DNA of 64,000 bases from Choristoneura fumiferana (lineage: Eukaryota; Arthropoda; Insecta; Lepidoptera; Tortricidae): contig NC_133474.1 in NCBI RefSeq assembly GCF_025370935.1, positions 15,964,255 through 16,028,254 of the forward strand, given 5' to 3'. Under the pieces are notes generated by a model. It was not told the DNA's origin, did not search any database, and saw nothing but the letters and a program-made list of their open reading frames with translations. The position numbers and the translations under genes were made by a program. Below are positions 40,573 to 53,527 of the stretch, piece after piece (the stretch's first letter is position 1; each line of letters starts with the position of its first letter).

Positions 40573-41419
40573 AATGTATTCGCGTCGGTATGGCGGGCTG
40601 TAAGCCACACCGGAGAAGTAATGGCATTACGCTACCGCCTACAACTTTTTTATCGACTGTTGTAAAATACAATCAATTTTGTGGAAGCAATCGTTCGACA
40701 CTCGTTATTTATCCGACACGTTCGATTAACGCCCATACGATTGGGCCGCCGGTACCAGCGCTATGACCATTATTTTCTTTTTTGTCATTCCGTAATTAGA
40801 CCCTTGCAGAACCGCCATACTGGTACAAATCATCTAATATTTTGTGTCATCATCTCCCGGTCTACGATACGAGCGCCCACATACATACATAGCATCGCTT
40901 CTGTATATAGCGTGTTGCAAATTCGACTAACGCGCGTTTCGTAAACGCACAGCATCGCAACAAAAAGTCGCCGTGGGCGAGGGCCCTTACCGGAGAGGGC
41001 GAGCTGCCAGATGGGCCGCTCAGCAAGTGGTGGTTTAACTTGGCAACATTGTGTGGCGTTTGTTTCAGAGTAGGCCATTTCCACTTGTTAAAAAAGGCTA
41101 AAAATATTTTAAATGCGTCAACTTCTAATTACTGGGGGCCTCAGCACATCAAAGGACTCATTCAGCTTTGCCGCCTCGGGCTCCAAACGAGCGTAGTCCG
41201 GCATTGATCCCAGTACCTAATTGTATCAAAATGTGGGTTGAATACTTGTTGTTTCTGGGAGACTACTTACGAACTTCGTAAATAAGGCTTGAATCCAAAA
41301 TAGAATTCTAGTTTCAGGAAATGTTTCAGCTGCACTCAGATTTATTAATTGAAGAATTTACGACGGTAACTAAACTAAGTTCCAAAACAGAGCTTTGCTT
41401 TCGTAGGTGTGTAGTTTTA

Positions 41420-41612
41420 GTTTCTAAAAAGTTCAATATCTCAAAAACGGCTGAACCGATTTTGATAAAACATATCTAAGAACCATCGCTAGAAAACCTG
41501 CTTTAAAAAAAACCGCATTGAAATCGGTTTAAGAGCTACGGTGCCACAGACAGACAGACAGATACACATAGCGGTCACAATTATAACACCTCTCTTTTTG
41601 CGTCGGGAGTTA
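41420..41612 (+). repeat. Lepidopteran 'ggctgaaccgattttgat' repeat
   Basis: It contains 'ggctgaaccgattttgataa', 'tctaagaaccatcgctag' and 'gacagacagacagata', and ends 'cacctctctttttgcgtcgg'. A relative is at 49640-49830. Confidence 0.65.
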
Positions 41613-41673
41613 AAATCAGATGAGTCCAGATTCGTATCATATATAAGCGTATCGAGCACGCGTAAATCCTAAG

Positions 41674-42255
41674 TATGGACTACTGGACTGCTCACTTTGG
41701 GCATCAAATTTTACCATTATTGTCTTGTGAAAAAATACGGTCATCGTACAAATCATCCAAAAAATAGGGATCGCAGTTTCAAATCAGAACTTCGTATCAT
41801 GATGCACTATCAAAATGCGTCCTAACTTACTTTATACCCATACGCGTATTTAAGACATGCGTTGCAATGAAAGTTGCGTACGCGACGTCGCATACCATCA
41901 AATACGATGGATTCCTTGATCATGTACAGATTGCTAGTGTAGTAACGGGAGTCTACTTCGTAGACGTCGCTAGATTCGCATTATAAAAATCCATCAAGCG
42001 CGCACGCCGGTAGTATGGCTACTGGACATGCTACATTTGGCATCAAATTTTACCCATTATTGTCTAATGTGAAAAATCCTTATCATCATAATCATCCAAA
42101 AAATAATTAATCGCAGCAGAACTTCGTATCATACGACGTCGCTTGTGAAAAAATATATCGTACAAATCATCCAAAAATCAAAGGACATGCGTTGCAATTG
42201 TTGCGTACGTGACATACCATCAAATACGATGGATTCCTTGATCATCATCTTTTCT
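41674..42255. repeat. Imperfect tandem duplication, ~340-bp unit
   Basis: Unit 1 (from 41674) and unit 2 (from 42016) share 'catcaaattttacc', 'caaatcatccaaaaa', 'gacatgcgttgcaat' and 'taccatcaaatacgatggat' in the same order, with indels. No coding frame is kept. Confidence 0.65.
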
Positions 42256-42560
42256 CGTCAAAACTAACGAATGTAATTACTCGTCGATGCGACGCGACGA
42301 TACGATACGCTAAAATGATAAATATGTGGACTGGACCCACCCTGATGTATAATGATAATCAAAAATATTTAGGTAAATTAAATACTCTAGGGTGGTAGAG
42401 CGTGCTCGGTAGCCGCACATAATGCTGGTTCAATGTTACGTATCTGCTGCGCGTGGCAGCTCGATCGTGCATTGCCCAAAACAGAAACTTTTCAGGCACA
42501 CAATAATTATTTAAAAAGACTACGTTTTATTTTGGTGTATGTACATCTTATTATTAACAA

Positions 42561-45500
42561 TTAATCCTCTTCAAATGAAATCGTGGGTTCTTCGAATGGA
42601 TGAATAGATTCATCATAGTATTCTAAAGGAAGATCATCAGTAGGTAGGTGTGTAGGGAAGGGCGGCGCGGTTTTGTGCTTGCGCAGCGGGAGGACTGTGT
42701 CGAACATATAGCACATAGCACCAGTTTCACCAGGTATACCTACTCCTAACACCCACAGTACATTGTGCTTCGTATTAATACGTAGAATTTTTACGCCGCG
42801 TAGAACTCGCCAACTGAAAAAAAAAGAGGAAAAATTACTTGATTTTATTTCCAAACAACACAATAATTCACTTATTTCTTTTTTTTGTAATATCATTTTA
42901 ATCATCAGGATTTTAAGATTGATTATCTGTCAAAACTGTGTACCAACAATGAAAATGATACAGAGGTTGATCAACTTTTTCTTGTCACTTGTTGCTATAG
43001 TTACGGTCTCCTGGGTCACTCTTTAAACCGTAAGGTTATAGGTTTAAAATTTGCCAAACATACATTTTTGTGGTAGTTTTAAGCCTCTTCTATATTTTGG
43101 TCATCTAAGAAGCATGTTAGTATAATGTGACACAACATTGCTTCTATTAAACTGTACTACTTTTGTCCCCTCGCTGACGGGACAGAATAACAACAAGAAA
43201 TAGTTGATCCACTTGTTTAATAACTTGTGTTCTAAAAGTCTATGTAACAGTTAAAATAATACCTGTTGCCCATGTGCCCTGGCATCTTGGTTCCAGGCCA
43301 GACTCTAGCCTTTCCACCACCAGCACCTATGTTGCCAGGTCTCCTGTGAGTCTTGGTGACACCATGGGATGCAGGCATACCTTTGAATCCCCAGCGCTTC
43401 ATTACACCTTGAAATCCTCTGTCAATACTAAAAAAATAACATTTTCTTTTACTATCAACACTAAAGTATTGAACCATTATAGGTTCGGAGCCACTAGAGA
43501 CCCTCCCACAGTATATATATATTTCAATATTATTTATTTCACAAAGTAAATAATGTGGCAAGGTGGGGGGAAGGGGGGGTAGGTGTGTGGGGGGTGTTAC
43601 AGTGGCTCAGAGTTCATGGTTGATTACTTGATTTTGTGTAAAAAAATACTTCCTATTTCTTATATTTAGAATAGTACCTGGGCGAGCTCGGGCTAAAACT
43701 CTTTAATAAGCAATTTCCCAGAAATAAGACCAAGCTAGATTGATTTGTCGTCCGGGACTCGTTCCCGAAAACCCCCACATACCAATTTTTATCGAAATTG
43801 TTGGAGCCATTTCTGAGATTCTGATTATATATATATTTAACCAAGCAATATATGAGGTGGTCTAGTGGTTTACCATGGCCTCTCAAGCAGAGGATTGTTT
43901 GTTCAAATTCAGGCTCTCATTTTGAGAAGAGGCCTGTGCCCAGCAGTGGGACGTATAAAGGCTGGGATGATGACAGTAACTTAGTACACAATTTGCAATT
44001 TAAAGGTCACAATATTGAAGATTATCACACTTACGTTTTTGCTCTTACATCAACATAGTCCCCTACTCTGAAGTGGGTAGCAGTCAAAGGTGTTCCTGTA
44101 GGCAAGGCTGCATGAGGTGATACCATAAACCTGCAGAGGTGTCTCTTGGGTAACATTCCCACACTGTCAAAAAGGCCACAGTATTCTTTGGTCACAATAG
44201 TGGGGTCAATTGTTTCTGATCCAACCAGTAGAGCACCCAGTCTTTTCTTTTCTTTCCACACAGGTTTCTTGACTACCATTGGATTGAATTCTTCAGGAGG
44301 TATATATTTAATAACATGGTTGTCCACAACCTGAAATTAGCAAATAAACAAAACAGTGGTAACCTATTTGCAAACTTACATCTTAGGTGCAATTTATAGA
44401 TGAAAACATTTAGTGGATTGATTATTATTAATTGACTAGCTGGTGCCCGCGGCTTCGCCCCTGGTGTATGTTTTTTTTTTTAATTTTCTAAATCTTCTTT
44501 TATAAGAATCTTCTCCTGACAATAGCAAACACAACAAAAAAAGAATTAGTGAAATCGGTCCAGCCATTCATGCATGATGTTGTGACCAAGGGAAATAGGA
44601 ATTCATTTTTATATATTAAGATATTGTTTCATTATATTAGGTCCAAGAAAAGGTGTGCTCTTTTAGCAGATATACTAAGCGGCACAAAATTTGCCCACTA
44701 CATATAAAATTACCTATTACTGCATACATTTGAAGGTCAGATTTTTTGCACCTCAGTATTATATCATCTAGTTTTCACTAATACCTATATATTAACAAGA
44801 TATAGAACATGTTATTTATGAGAAACAAACAAAGTTAACATATTAACAGCTTTTGATATTGCTTTTACCTGTAATAGAGTTGTCTGGAATCTCTTTCCAT
44901 CCTTTGACCAAAGTGGATAGTTTCCTATCTTGCGTGCAATAAGCCCCACTCGCCGAGTAAAAGGATCCCACTGAGTAGTTGCTACTGGTTCACTATTTGA
45001 CAAGGGAGACTCTAAGGCTGTCTGAACATTCATTTTATCCTGTCGAACTTCTTCAAGAAATTGACGATTTTCTTGAGTAAGCATTTCATCAGTCATCTGT
45101 TATCAATATAAAATTCATTATAAGGTAGGTATATAATTGATTTAGAACAACAAAATATTAAAGAATGAAGAAAATTAACTTACCACTCTTTCCTTTGGCA
45201 CAAACCAGTGTGGTGGGCGATATCTAGGGGGTTGGTAACGGCTATTTTGTCTCTGCATGATATAATTTATCCTATAAAAAGAATTTTATTGTTATTATAG
45301 ACATATTTAATCAGTGATGTGCTGATGTGGTTATCGGGGGACTAGGCAGAGGCAAACCCAAGAGCGAAATCTCATGCCCAATGCCACTACTTAAGGTAAG
45401 GTTAATATATTTCATGTTTTTACTGGATAAAACTTGTAAAAATTCAAGGCTTCAACTTCTTTGCACCGGGGTCCTTGGTTACGATCAAACTGTAACGAAG

Positions 45501-45614
45501 CTTCGTCACTGTATTCAATACTATGGTGGGCACGTTTCTAGTGACTGTATGCTTATAAACTTACTTGAGTTTGTTTAGACTGCTGCATAGTAATTTGAGA
45601 CTAGAATTAGCCAT
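42561..45614 (-). CDS. mRpL3: Mitochondrial large ribosomal subunit protein uL3m
   Basis: This is a structural protein near the peptidyl-transferase centre of the mitochondrial ribosome. Exons: 45565-45614, 45184-45271, 44869-45096, 44035-44330, 43263-43427, 42561-42813. The sum is 1080 nt, or 359 residues (human 348). The N-terminus (MANSSLKLLCSSLNKLK) is basic and hydroxylated like a mitochondrial targeting peptide. The uL3 core shows WDPFTRRVGLIARKIG, HFRVGDYVDVRAKT, then RGFQGVMKRWGFKGMPASHG, RRPGNIGAGG, WPGTKMPGHMGN, which is the diagnostic uL3 loop. The tail is acidic (EEPTISFEED). Exon 1 was placed by the ATG, a gtaagt donor and phase. Earlier ATGs in exon 2 or 3 would lose the targeting peptide. 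Repeats at 44436-44630 sit in an intron. Confidence 0.95.
43915..43976 (+). mobile_element. Non-LTR 3' tail fragment in mRpL3 intron
   Basis: 'ggcctgtgcccagcagtggg' is followed by 'cgtataaaggctgggatgat'. It is of the same family as 289-488 and 49094-49163. Confidence 0.65.
44436..44630 (+). repeat. Lepidopteran 'ctggtgcccgcggcttcgcc' repeat in mRpL3 intron
   Basis: It starts 'gactagctggtgcccgcggc' and includes 'tgaaatcggtccagccattc'. I know this text as a common dispersed repeat in Lepidoptera. The related 3' text 'ttccgcggcttcgctcgcgt' is at 50538. Confidence 0.6.
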
Positions 45615-45929
45615 GTTCTATTAAAAGATCTGTGTGTATTATTTTATTTATTTGTTGAATGACAAGTGCTTCTGATTGATTGGGTGCTGGAGAGAAACCG
45701 ACTACTTTATACGCGCGTATTTGTTGAATTTATTGTTCTAAAAATTATAATCAAAGCTTAATGCGAATAAACACAAAAATATAGTCACAAATGGAAAACA
45801 CAGGACAGCACATAGAGGTTATGTTACTACTGACACTGACACTGACACATTCCTATACATTACAATACTCTTTGACTGACACTGACTGCCTAACTGGGAT
45901 TTTTGATTTGACACAAAGAGGAAACCGGT

Positions 45930-46316
45930 TTAGATTTTAGAGGGGGGGGGGGCGGTCGATTTTAATGAAAATTTGCACTTTAAAGTTGAATATTTCGCAA
46001 ACAAACCACTGAATCGAAAAATCGTCTTAGCACACCCCTGATGTTTTAAAAGACCTATCTAACGGTACCCCACACTATAGGGTTGGATGAGAATAATAAA
46101 TCACCCCAAACTTTACGTCTATGGGAGGTACCCTATAAACATTTTTTTAATTTTTTATTGTACTATTTTGTCGGCAGTTTACCTATATATCCGTGCAAAA
46201 TTACAGCTTTCTAGCATTTATGGTCCCTGAGCAAAGCCGCGGATGGACAGACAGACAGACATGGCGAAACTATAAGGGTTCCGTTTTGCTAACCATTTTG
46301 GCTCCGGAACCCTAAA
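45930..46316 (+). repeat. 'cgcaaacaaaccactgaatc' dispersed repeat, copy 1
   Basis: The text from 'ttagaggggggggggcgg'-like G run through 'cacactatagggttggatga' to 'ttttggctccggaaccctaa' recurs at 50167-50515 and 57216-57606, so this is a family of about 390 bp. It lies upstream of mRpL3. Confidence 0.75.
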
Positions 46317-46552
46317 AATCGATTTAAACTTGTGTCTCTGTGAAATTAAAATTTAGACCCTGCTTATTAATAAAGAGTAAAAAAAGAAAAAAAAAATTTT
46401 TTTCGACATTTTACTTTGAACGCGATTATCTCGGAAACTAGAACCGACAACAAGGTACCTTTTCCCAGATAATGCCACATTTAAGCTTGTATTATATAGA
46501 TTCTAATTAGGCTTTAAGATTATTGTAAATTAGTACTGTAAGTTAGTTTTAA

Positions 46553-46576
46553 TTAATAATAATAATAATAATAATC
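46553..46576. repeat. (AAT)n microsatellite
   Basis: A run of eight 'aat' units is followed by non-repeat sequence. Confidence 0.9.
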
Positions 46577-46860
46577 ATTTATTGCCACAGAAAATAAGAC
46601 AAATATAAGCAGGTGGTAATGGGCTAGGCTCAGCATAAGCTGCGAGCAAAGGAAACTTGCAGCGCTGATTTTCAGCCTGCGCCCGTCCCACAGCGTAACA
46701 AGTTTACTCTAGAGCCGGGTAAATAAGGCTGCATTTTAAGAACAGAAAAGAAAATGCGCATGAAATAAAATGATAAATAAATAAAACTAAAAAGAACAGG
46801 TGGCAAGGCATCATTGCGAGTCTGTTGTCTTAGGTTCGGAGCTCTGAATTTGAGCTCTGG

Positions 46861-47024
46861 TTGAGTTCGAAACGCGTCAGTGCAGTGTGGGTTGCCGTGA
46901 CCCATGCGCGCTCCCACAGTGAAGAGGTGGAGGAACCGCATGAACACGAACATGTTGCATAAGCGTAGATATCAGTAGATAATACCAGGTCGCGGGTGAG
47001 CAAAGTAATTGTTTTAGTTCATTG
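46861..47024 (+). repeat. Single arm of the 1890-2344 foldback family
   Basis: It matches the right arm only: 'gaggtggaggaaccgcatga', 'ggtcgcgggtgagcaaag', 'attgttttagttcattga'. No left arm is present. Confidence 0.65.
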
Positions 47025-47169
47025 ATTTATTTTAGGTTAAGTTTCCCGAAATAAAGATTTTTGAAGTTGATTTTTGCGACCCTAGCCCATACCGAATACT
47101 AGGGCACCACGATTCCGAGTAAATTAGGTTCATTTGTAAATAGTAAGTTCAGTAGTTTATAAGTAGCGA

Positions 47170-47690
47170 TCAATAAAACCCGACATCGATAGCGAAAATG
47201 GCGATAATTCAATGCGGTTTCTGAAACCCTCGCTGGGCGCACCAGACCGCCTGAATTACCGCCAATTGAGTGGAGGCCATCTTCCCGCCGCTCGGGTATA
47301 AATACGACGGTCTCCCCCCTAGCGAGTCTAGTCGACTTCAGCGAGCCATCCGAGTGACTAGAACAAGATATCCCAGCGAGCCTTACGATATCTGCGACGA
47401 CCCCGGACCCGAACCATCTCTCGAACCTGCGACTTGGCTTTCCAACTGAACTCTATACTTGCTCACCCGACGACCTTGGCTATCGATACCGGATTTTTCG
47501 ATTCGCGATACGAATTACCCGAAGAAATACAGTCCACTACCCGAACTGCGAGTTTTTTCTTCTACCCGATTGATCCCAAGGCTGTCGTGTCGACGACAGC
47601 TTTATTTATACTTTCACAAAAATAATACAAAAGGTAAACTTAAGGCTTCCTCTGATGATGCCCATGACGCCAAATTAGATTAGGTTTTTC
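47170..47690 (+). other. LTR- or promoter-like segment with TATA box, unassigned
   Basis: 'cgggtataaatacgacgg' (47294-47311) is a good TATA box, and 30 bp downstream is 'gcgagtctagtcgacttcag', an initiator-like site. The segment has a higher GC content than its surroundings. It could be a solo LTR or a small gene promoter. I see no tRNA primer site and no convincing protein. Confidence 0.3.
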
Positions 47691-48360
47691 ACAAAGTGCA
47701 AGTTTAAAATTACTTTTTAAAAGTGAGAGTTTACCTGCATTTAGTGACTTGTCGGGTCATGTGTTACCGCAACCTACACCATAGCATTTCCTACTTAATC
47801 GTCCGAAAAACTTGATTACTGGCATACAGCTAAGAGGTGTGTGGCACCATCTCTTGTAATTATTATGGCTTAAGGCCTAGCTGGCGTAACGGCCCGGCCG
47901 TGACTACGCGCTACCGAATGCGCGGCGAGCGATTTTCTTGTACATTGTGTTGATTTGTGGTGTTCAATAAAAATAGTTGTATGGTATTGTATTACTTGTG
48001 CTCAAAATCTTATTACTATAATAATTGATTTAAGTCATATTTCAATTGAAAGAAAACTTGCAAATGTAACACCTGATAGGTACACTAGCAAAGCTAAAAA
48101 AATACTAATACGTTGCCAGCCTAGAAGTCTGAGATGGAAATGCCTCTGGTTGTGCCTCTAGCTGTGTCTTGCTGATCAGCGATAAGAATAGAGAGTAAAA
48201 TGGTGTTGCGATCTCGACGGACCTTCCGCAAGGTCCAACTTGACTAGTTGATCAGCTATGCGATCTTATCTTAGTGTTAATCCAATACAGCATTATATAT
48301 AATGCATTATAATTAGTTCAGTTTCTTACATTTCCAATCAATAATTCATTTTATTAATTT

Positions 48361-48573
48361 TCAGGAATTCGTAAGAACAAAAAATGGAATTCTGAAGCAG
48401 AGTCCACGAAGAAACAGCTGACAAAATTGCAAGCGAAATTAAATAAAGTTTTAAGAGTCGAAAACTCGTTCAAATGCAGATTGGCACTAGCATCACAAAT
48501 ACGAAAAACTGCAATTTTTGAAATGCTCAACCATACAGATTGCACAGATAGAAAATATTGTATATGTATATGA
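48361..48573 (+). pseudogene. Possible transposase-derived coiled-coil exon
   Basis: An acceptor-like 'tttattaattttcag' precedes a frame reading KKWNSEAESTKKQLTKLQAK, LNKVLRVENSFKCRLALASQ and ending at a stop near 48573. The Lys/Leu heptads suggest a coiled coil, as in THAP/P-element transposases, but I cannot confirm the family. No other exon is visible. Confidence 0.25.
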
Positions 48574-49093
48574 AATTTAAAAACTGTTGTCTAATAAGTA
48601 ATATCTCGGATTATAATAAGCTACACCGCCGCAAGCTATAACGTTACACCTGGATTACAATTTCTTGACATGTGATACAGAAAAACTGGCGAACTATATA
48701 GTTTGCATAAGTAATTGGAGCAAAGAGGTAAACCAAATTTTGGCAGGGAAATCAAATTGTATTGATAAAACCGACAGTATAAAAATATTAGCATAAAAAA
48801 AATATATCGTGGGACACTTGACACCAATTGACCAAGTACCAAACTAAGCAAAGCTTGTACAGTCGAGTTCAAATATATGAGCATAACCAAGGCTTCAAAT
48901 ATAAATGTACATGGAAGGGTACTTTTATATCTGAGCAGATTCATCAATCAAACATATGTACACATGAGCAAGCCTTTCAGTAATATCTACACAACTGGAA
49001 ACTCAAAAATATGTTATCTACAAATATTTTTAAAATTATTTGATCTACTGAAAGTACATAAAAATATACGCAAGGGTTATGAGGAACAAGGAT

Positions 49094-49163
49094 GTAGCCC
49101 TCTTGTTCTGAGAGGAGGCCTGTGCCCAGCAGTGGGACGTATAAAGGCTGGGGTGATGATGAT
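49094..49163 (+). mobile_element. Non-LTR 3' tail with (GATGAT)n
   Basis: 'gaggcctgtgcccagcagtg' followed by 'taaaggctggggtgatgatg'. Same family as 289-488. Confidence 0.7.
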
Positions 49164-49315
49164 GAGCTGGCAACGTCGCATTTTTTTACTTTATTATTAC
49201 GATATCATGATTAATTATTTGCATTAGACACATTTACTTATATACTAAGAACAATTCTTACGGTCCACATTTTAATTTTTCATTCAATTTCTATGGAATA
49301 ATCCGAAAAAAAAAA

Positions 49316-50515
49316 GAAACCGGCCAAGAGCGTGTCGGACACGCCGTAAATAGGATTCCGTAGCCATTACGAAAAAATTAGTAATATTTTTCGAAGGCTT
49401 TCGTATTTTATACGCAATCTTCCAAGTTTAGGTAAATTTTATACCTTAGGCTGCTATTTACTTTTAAACTACTAATAATTTTCAAGCAAACTTAACCGTT
49501 ATAGTTTTCAGTCTAAGTTTGATATACTTACTATCCTGATTTTCTTCAAATTTTTCCACACAAAGGCGTAAAGGTATACGCAATCCGATTTCCGACCAAT
49601 TCCACCAAAACTCCCGAGCCCGATTTTGTAACTTCAAAGTTCAAAATCACAAAAACGGCTGAACCGATTTTGAAAAAGCATGTCTAAGAACCATCGCCCT
49701 GATTTCAAATAAAAAAAAACTGCAATCAAATCGGTCCACCTGTTTAAGAGCTACGTTGCTACAGATAGACACGCATACAGACACACATAGCGGTCAATGT
49801 TATAACACCCCTCTTTTTACGTCGGGGTTAAAAATAGTGCTACGATTACTCGTCTGTACTCCAGTTACTCCGGTGTTTTCATGGATTCGGATTGTAGTAA
49901 TACGAAACCGCTCTAACACGGCAAGTAGAATAAAAAACTGGCCAAGAGCGTGTCGGACACGCCCGAAATAGGGTTCCGTAGCCATTACGAAAAAATTAAG
50001 TAATATTTTTTAAGGATTTCGTATTTTGTACGGTATATTCCAAGTTTAGGTATATTTTATACCTTAGGCTGCTATTTACTCTTAAACTACTAATGATTCT
50101 CAAGAAAACTTAACCGTTTTCCTTTTAAGTTTGATATACTTACTACCATCCTGATTTTTTTCAAATCCCCCTAATATTGGACGCTAATATTTCGCAAACA
50201 AATCACTGAATCAAAAAATCGTCTTAGCAAACCCCTGATGGTTTTAAAAGACCTATCCAACGATACACTATAGGGTTGGATGAGTAAAAATAAATCACCC
50301 CCACTTTACGTCTATGGGAGGTAACCTTAAAAAAAATTTTTTAAATTTTTTTTATTGTTCCATTTTGTCGGCATAGTTTTCATATATATCCGTGCAAAAT
50401 TGCAGCTTTCTAGCATTGATAGTCCTTGAACAAAGCCATGGACTGACAGACAGACAGACAGACATGGTGAAACTATAAGGGTTCCGTTTTTGCGATTTTG
50501 GCTCCGGAACCCTAT
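49316..50515 (+). repeat. Cluster of 'cggccaagagcgtgtcggac' repeats
   Basis: Two tandem starts (49320 and 49936) share 'ggccaagagcgtgtcggaca' and 'gtagccattacgaaaaaatt'. The second runs into copy 2 of the 45930 family (50167-50515). A third composite copy is at 56955-57606. Confidence 0.75.
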
Positions 50516-52444
50516 AAAATTCTTATTCTTATTCTTTTTCCGCGGCTTCGCTCGCGTTAAATTTGGAGTAACATACATTTACCTTTTGCGATCTTTTTTT
50601 TTCGTGTTTTGTTTGATTGATTTTTCGGAGGATTAATGGAATTATACAAATACAGGCAGACGTTTTTTAGATTCAGACAGATGGTGCAAATTTTGTAATT
50701 CAAAAATCATATTTGTACCAACTTTGGAATCATCATCATCATGTCAGCCGAAAGACGTCCACTGCTGAACATAGGCCTCCCCAAGGCGAACTTTGGAATG
50801 GAATGTGCAATTTTAGAAAATGTTAAAATAGTTACGCATTTCCTTTCATTTCATTTTTCCTCGGGATAAGAATAAGTTAATTCTGTACACAGCCACACAG
50901 CTGTCCCTGTAATGTGAAACAGGCTTCTTTAATCTAGGGAAATCGCAAAGTTCCCGCGGGATAGATGTAAATCTTTAGTTCGATTTACAAAAAAACTTAA
51001 CTGATAGAAAGCTACACTATTTTTTTACTTTAATCCCGAGAAATTGTAAAGTTTCTGCGGGACATGAATTTCTATTTTGTTCTATTATAACATTCTTAAT
51101 TGTCAATGAGAGGCATTGTATCTTTGAAAGAATTTTGAAAATCAACTCCGGATTTGTATTCAATTATTTTTATCCGCGGAAATTTTGCATTTTTTCGGAG
51201 AAAAAGTAGTCTGTGTCAGTCAGGGATAGTGTAACTTTCTTAACAACTTAAGTAATTGCTTGTTTCCGAGAACTTTTTTATTTCAATTTATTTTCATCTT
51301 TTTAGTTATATATTTTAGTGTCTCATAAAATCATGTATACCTACATCAAAACTGAACGTACATGTAAAATTTCATATTTGTGCTTTAAGGAGTTCCGTCA
51401 TGAGCAGACGACTCTGGCTGCAGCATTAGGTGTTGTCTATTATAAAAACGCATTGTCATTGAAATTAAACAACTGTGTAGTTTTTTTTGTTTGCCATTAA
51501 CTTTTGAGAAATTCCCTTCTACGGAGATGACCCTGGCCAGGATGAACAGGATGTAACTGCCAAATGATTGGATTATTATCAGATTTATATCAGTTTGCCA
51601 AATCTACAGTCCCTAGTTTTATTAGTTTAGATTTCGAACTCTACGTCCATATGATCTTAGTTAGTTCTTAGTTAGTTATTCTAAATATGTTGCGGTAACA
51701 ATGTAAAATTCCAAAAATGGAACCCTTATTGTTCGTCCCTGTCACATCACAGGCATTTTACTTGGAAACTATAAGAGGAATGTGAATAAAATTTTGAAGG
51801 TATAAACATACATACATAACATAAATTTCTGTAGTTAAAATACGACAATAAAACTTTGATTTATCTGATACAGTTGATGTTATTTCAAAGACTGCTTTAA
51901 AAATATGTTTCCTTGATTTTTTGTGTGTAAATAAGTAAAACATTTTACGGCCGTTCATAATATACATGATAAAGTTTTTTAAGAACCGGTAAAGACGATG
52001 ACACTTTTTCGAATATTGTGTATGCATAATAGGTAATATTTAGAATAAGAATTATTGTCATTGTGAAAATTTGCTATAAATTGTTGCTACGCGATGTGAC
52101 ATGCACATGAAGCCACTAATAATCGGCTACAATCTAATTTTGAACATTAATCTACCGTGAGACTATCTCATAGTTACTTAAACGGAGTCAGAAACATGAC
52201 GTGCTAGAGCATAAACGCCTTTTTCTAGCGTAAGAATATAGATTTTTATTTTATGTAGTTGATTACAGCCAGTAATCTCATTGCAAATGTATGTTTATCT
52301 ACACCCATATAGTATATCCTCCATTATGCGTTCAAAACCACAGATTACGACAGCCACGACCATCATTACGATATTGAATTCTATTATGACCACGGCAGTA
52401 CAGCACGGGGGATACAGAAATCTATATCGTAATGAGATTTCATA

Positions 52445-52545
52445 CATCATTCATTACAGTTACAGTACAGGTGCAGCAGCGGGGCGTTCACCAGCAGGCG
52501 CAGGTCGTCGTCATCGGGCGCGCACCGGGCGCAAGTCGTGGGGCA
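52445..52545 (-). other. Orphan GC-rich island, possible exon remnant
   Basis: In AT-rich surroundings, the minus strand reads DDDDLRLLVNAPLLHLYC in one frame, with a frame shift before it, flanked by loose splice-like sites. I cannot name a family and see no partner exon within several kb. Confidence 0.2.
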
Positions 52546-52737
52546 GACATACCTAGTACTCGTTGCAATGCAGGTCATTCTCAAGGGTTCGCGGAACACA
52601 TGATAGAGGATTTAATATATGGATGTAGATAAAATATTTGTATGCAACTGTACGTAATTAGGCCTTAAAACACTCATGTGACCTCTATTACGATACAGTT
52701 GCATAAACTACTATAATACTGCAAAACATAGCCCATT

Positions 52738-52830
52738 ACACACGCACAAACGTCACGCCTGTATTCCCAAATGGGGTAGGCAGAGCACACGAAACGTTAC
52801 CGCTTCGGAACCACTTTTAGCAATTATAGG
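52738..52830 (+). repeat. Repeat with 'cacgcctgtattcccaaatg'
   Basis: The text 'cacgcctgtattcccaaatg' and 'gggtaggcagagcacacgaa' recurs at 60320-60410 directly after a (CA)n array. Here the array is reduced to 'cacacgcacaaa'. Confidence 0.7.
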
Positions 52831-53169
52831 TTTAGTTAAGTTTGACAAAAACGGTACAATAGTGACAGGTTGCTAGCCTGTCATGATATAAATAAATGGC
52901 AATTGATAAATCTGAATTAAAACTTTACTTCCCTTTCTCTATACCCTTTATAGCGCAGAGAGATCTCAGCAAAATAGTAGCAAGTAGACCATTGAAAAAA
53001 GTAAAACGTGGTACATTAACATTTGGTAAGTACTGATTTTAATAATAAAATTGCCCAAGTGCCGTGAACTTGGTTGTCTTCTTCTATTCGGCACAATCTG
53101 TTATTCTCAGTATTGCACATGTTTTTTTGTTTAAACATGTGCATTATTGAAAATAACATTTTTACTTAA

Positions 53170-53309
53170 CTCGTCACGCATCCTAGAGACTACATTAGTC
53201 CCTAACTTTTTTTGTGCGGGAAATGTCCTAGAGACTACCAAGTAGTCTTAAGGACATTTCCTGCACAAAAAAGTTAGGTACTAATGTAGTCTCTAGGACG
53301 CGTGACGCT
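53170..53309. repeat. Near-perfect 140-bp hairpin
   Basis: The arm 'cgtcacgcatcctagagact' with 'acattagtccctaacttttt' pairs with its complement ending 'gtctctaggacgcgtgacg'. The loop is 'ctaccaagtagtctt', itself partly palindromic. Confidence 0.8.
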
Positions 53310-53527
53310 AATTTTATCTATAGCGTAATATTGATAATCTATACGTAGCTATGCATACGTAAACATACATATCTATATGTATATCTAGGTACACATGCAT
53401 AGGCGCGAGCTTTAACAATGAGAACTAGATGGCACCTCTTTCCATACGAACCAATACAAGTTCTGAGATACCCGTCTATCTCCCTATATATACTGTAGTC
53501 TTTGGAGGAAAGAGAGTCACTCACTAT

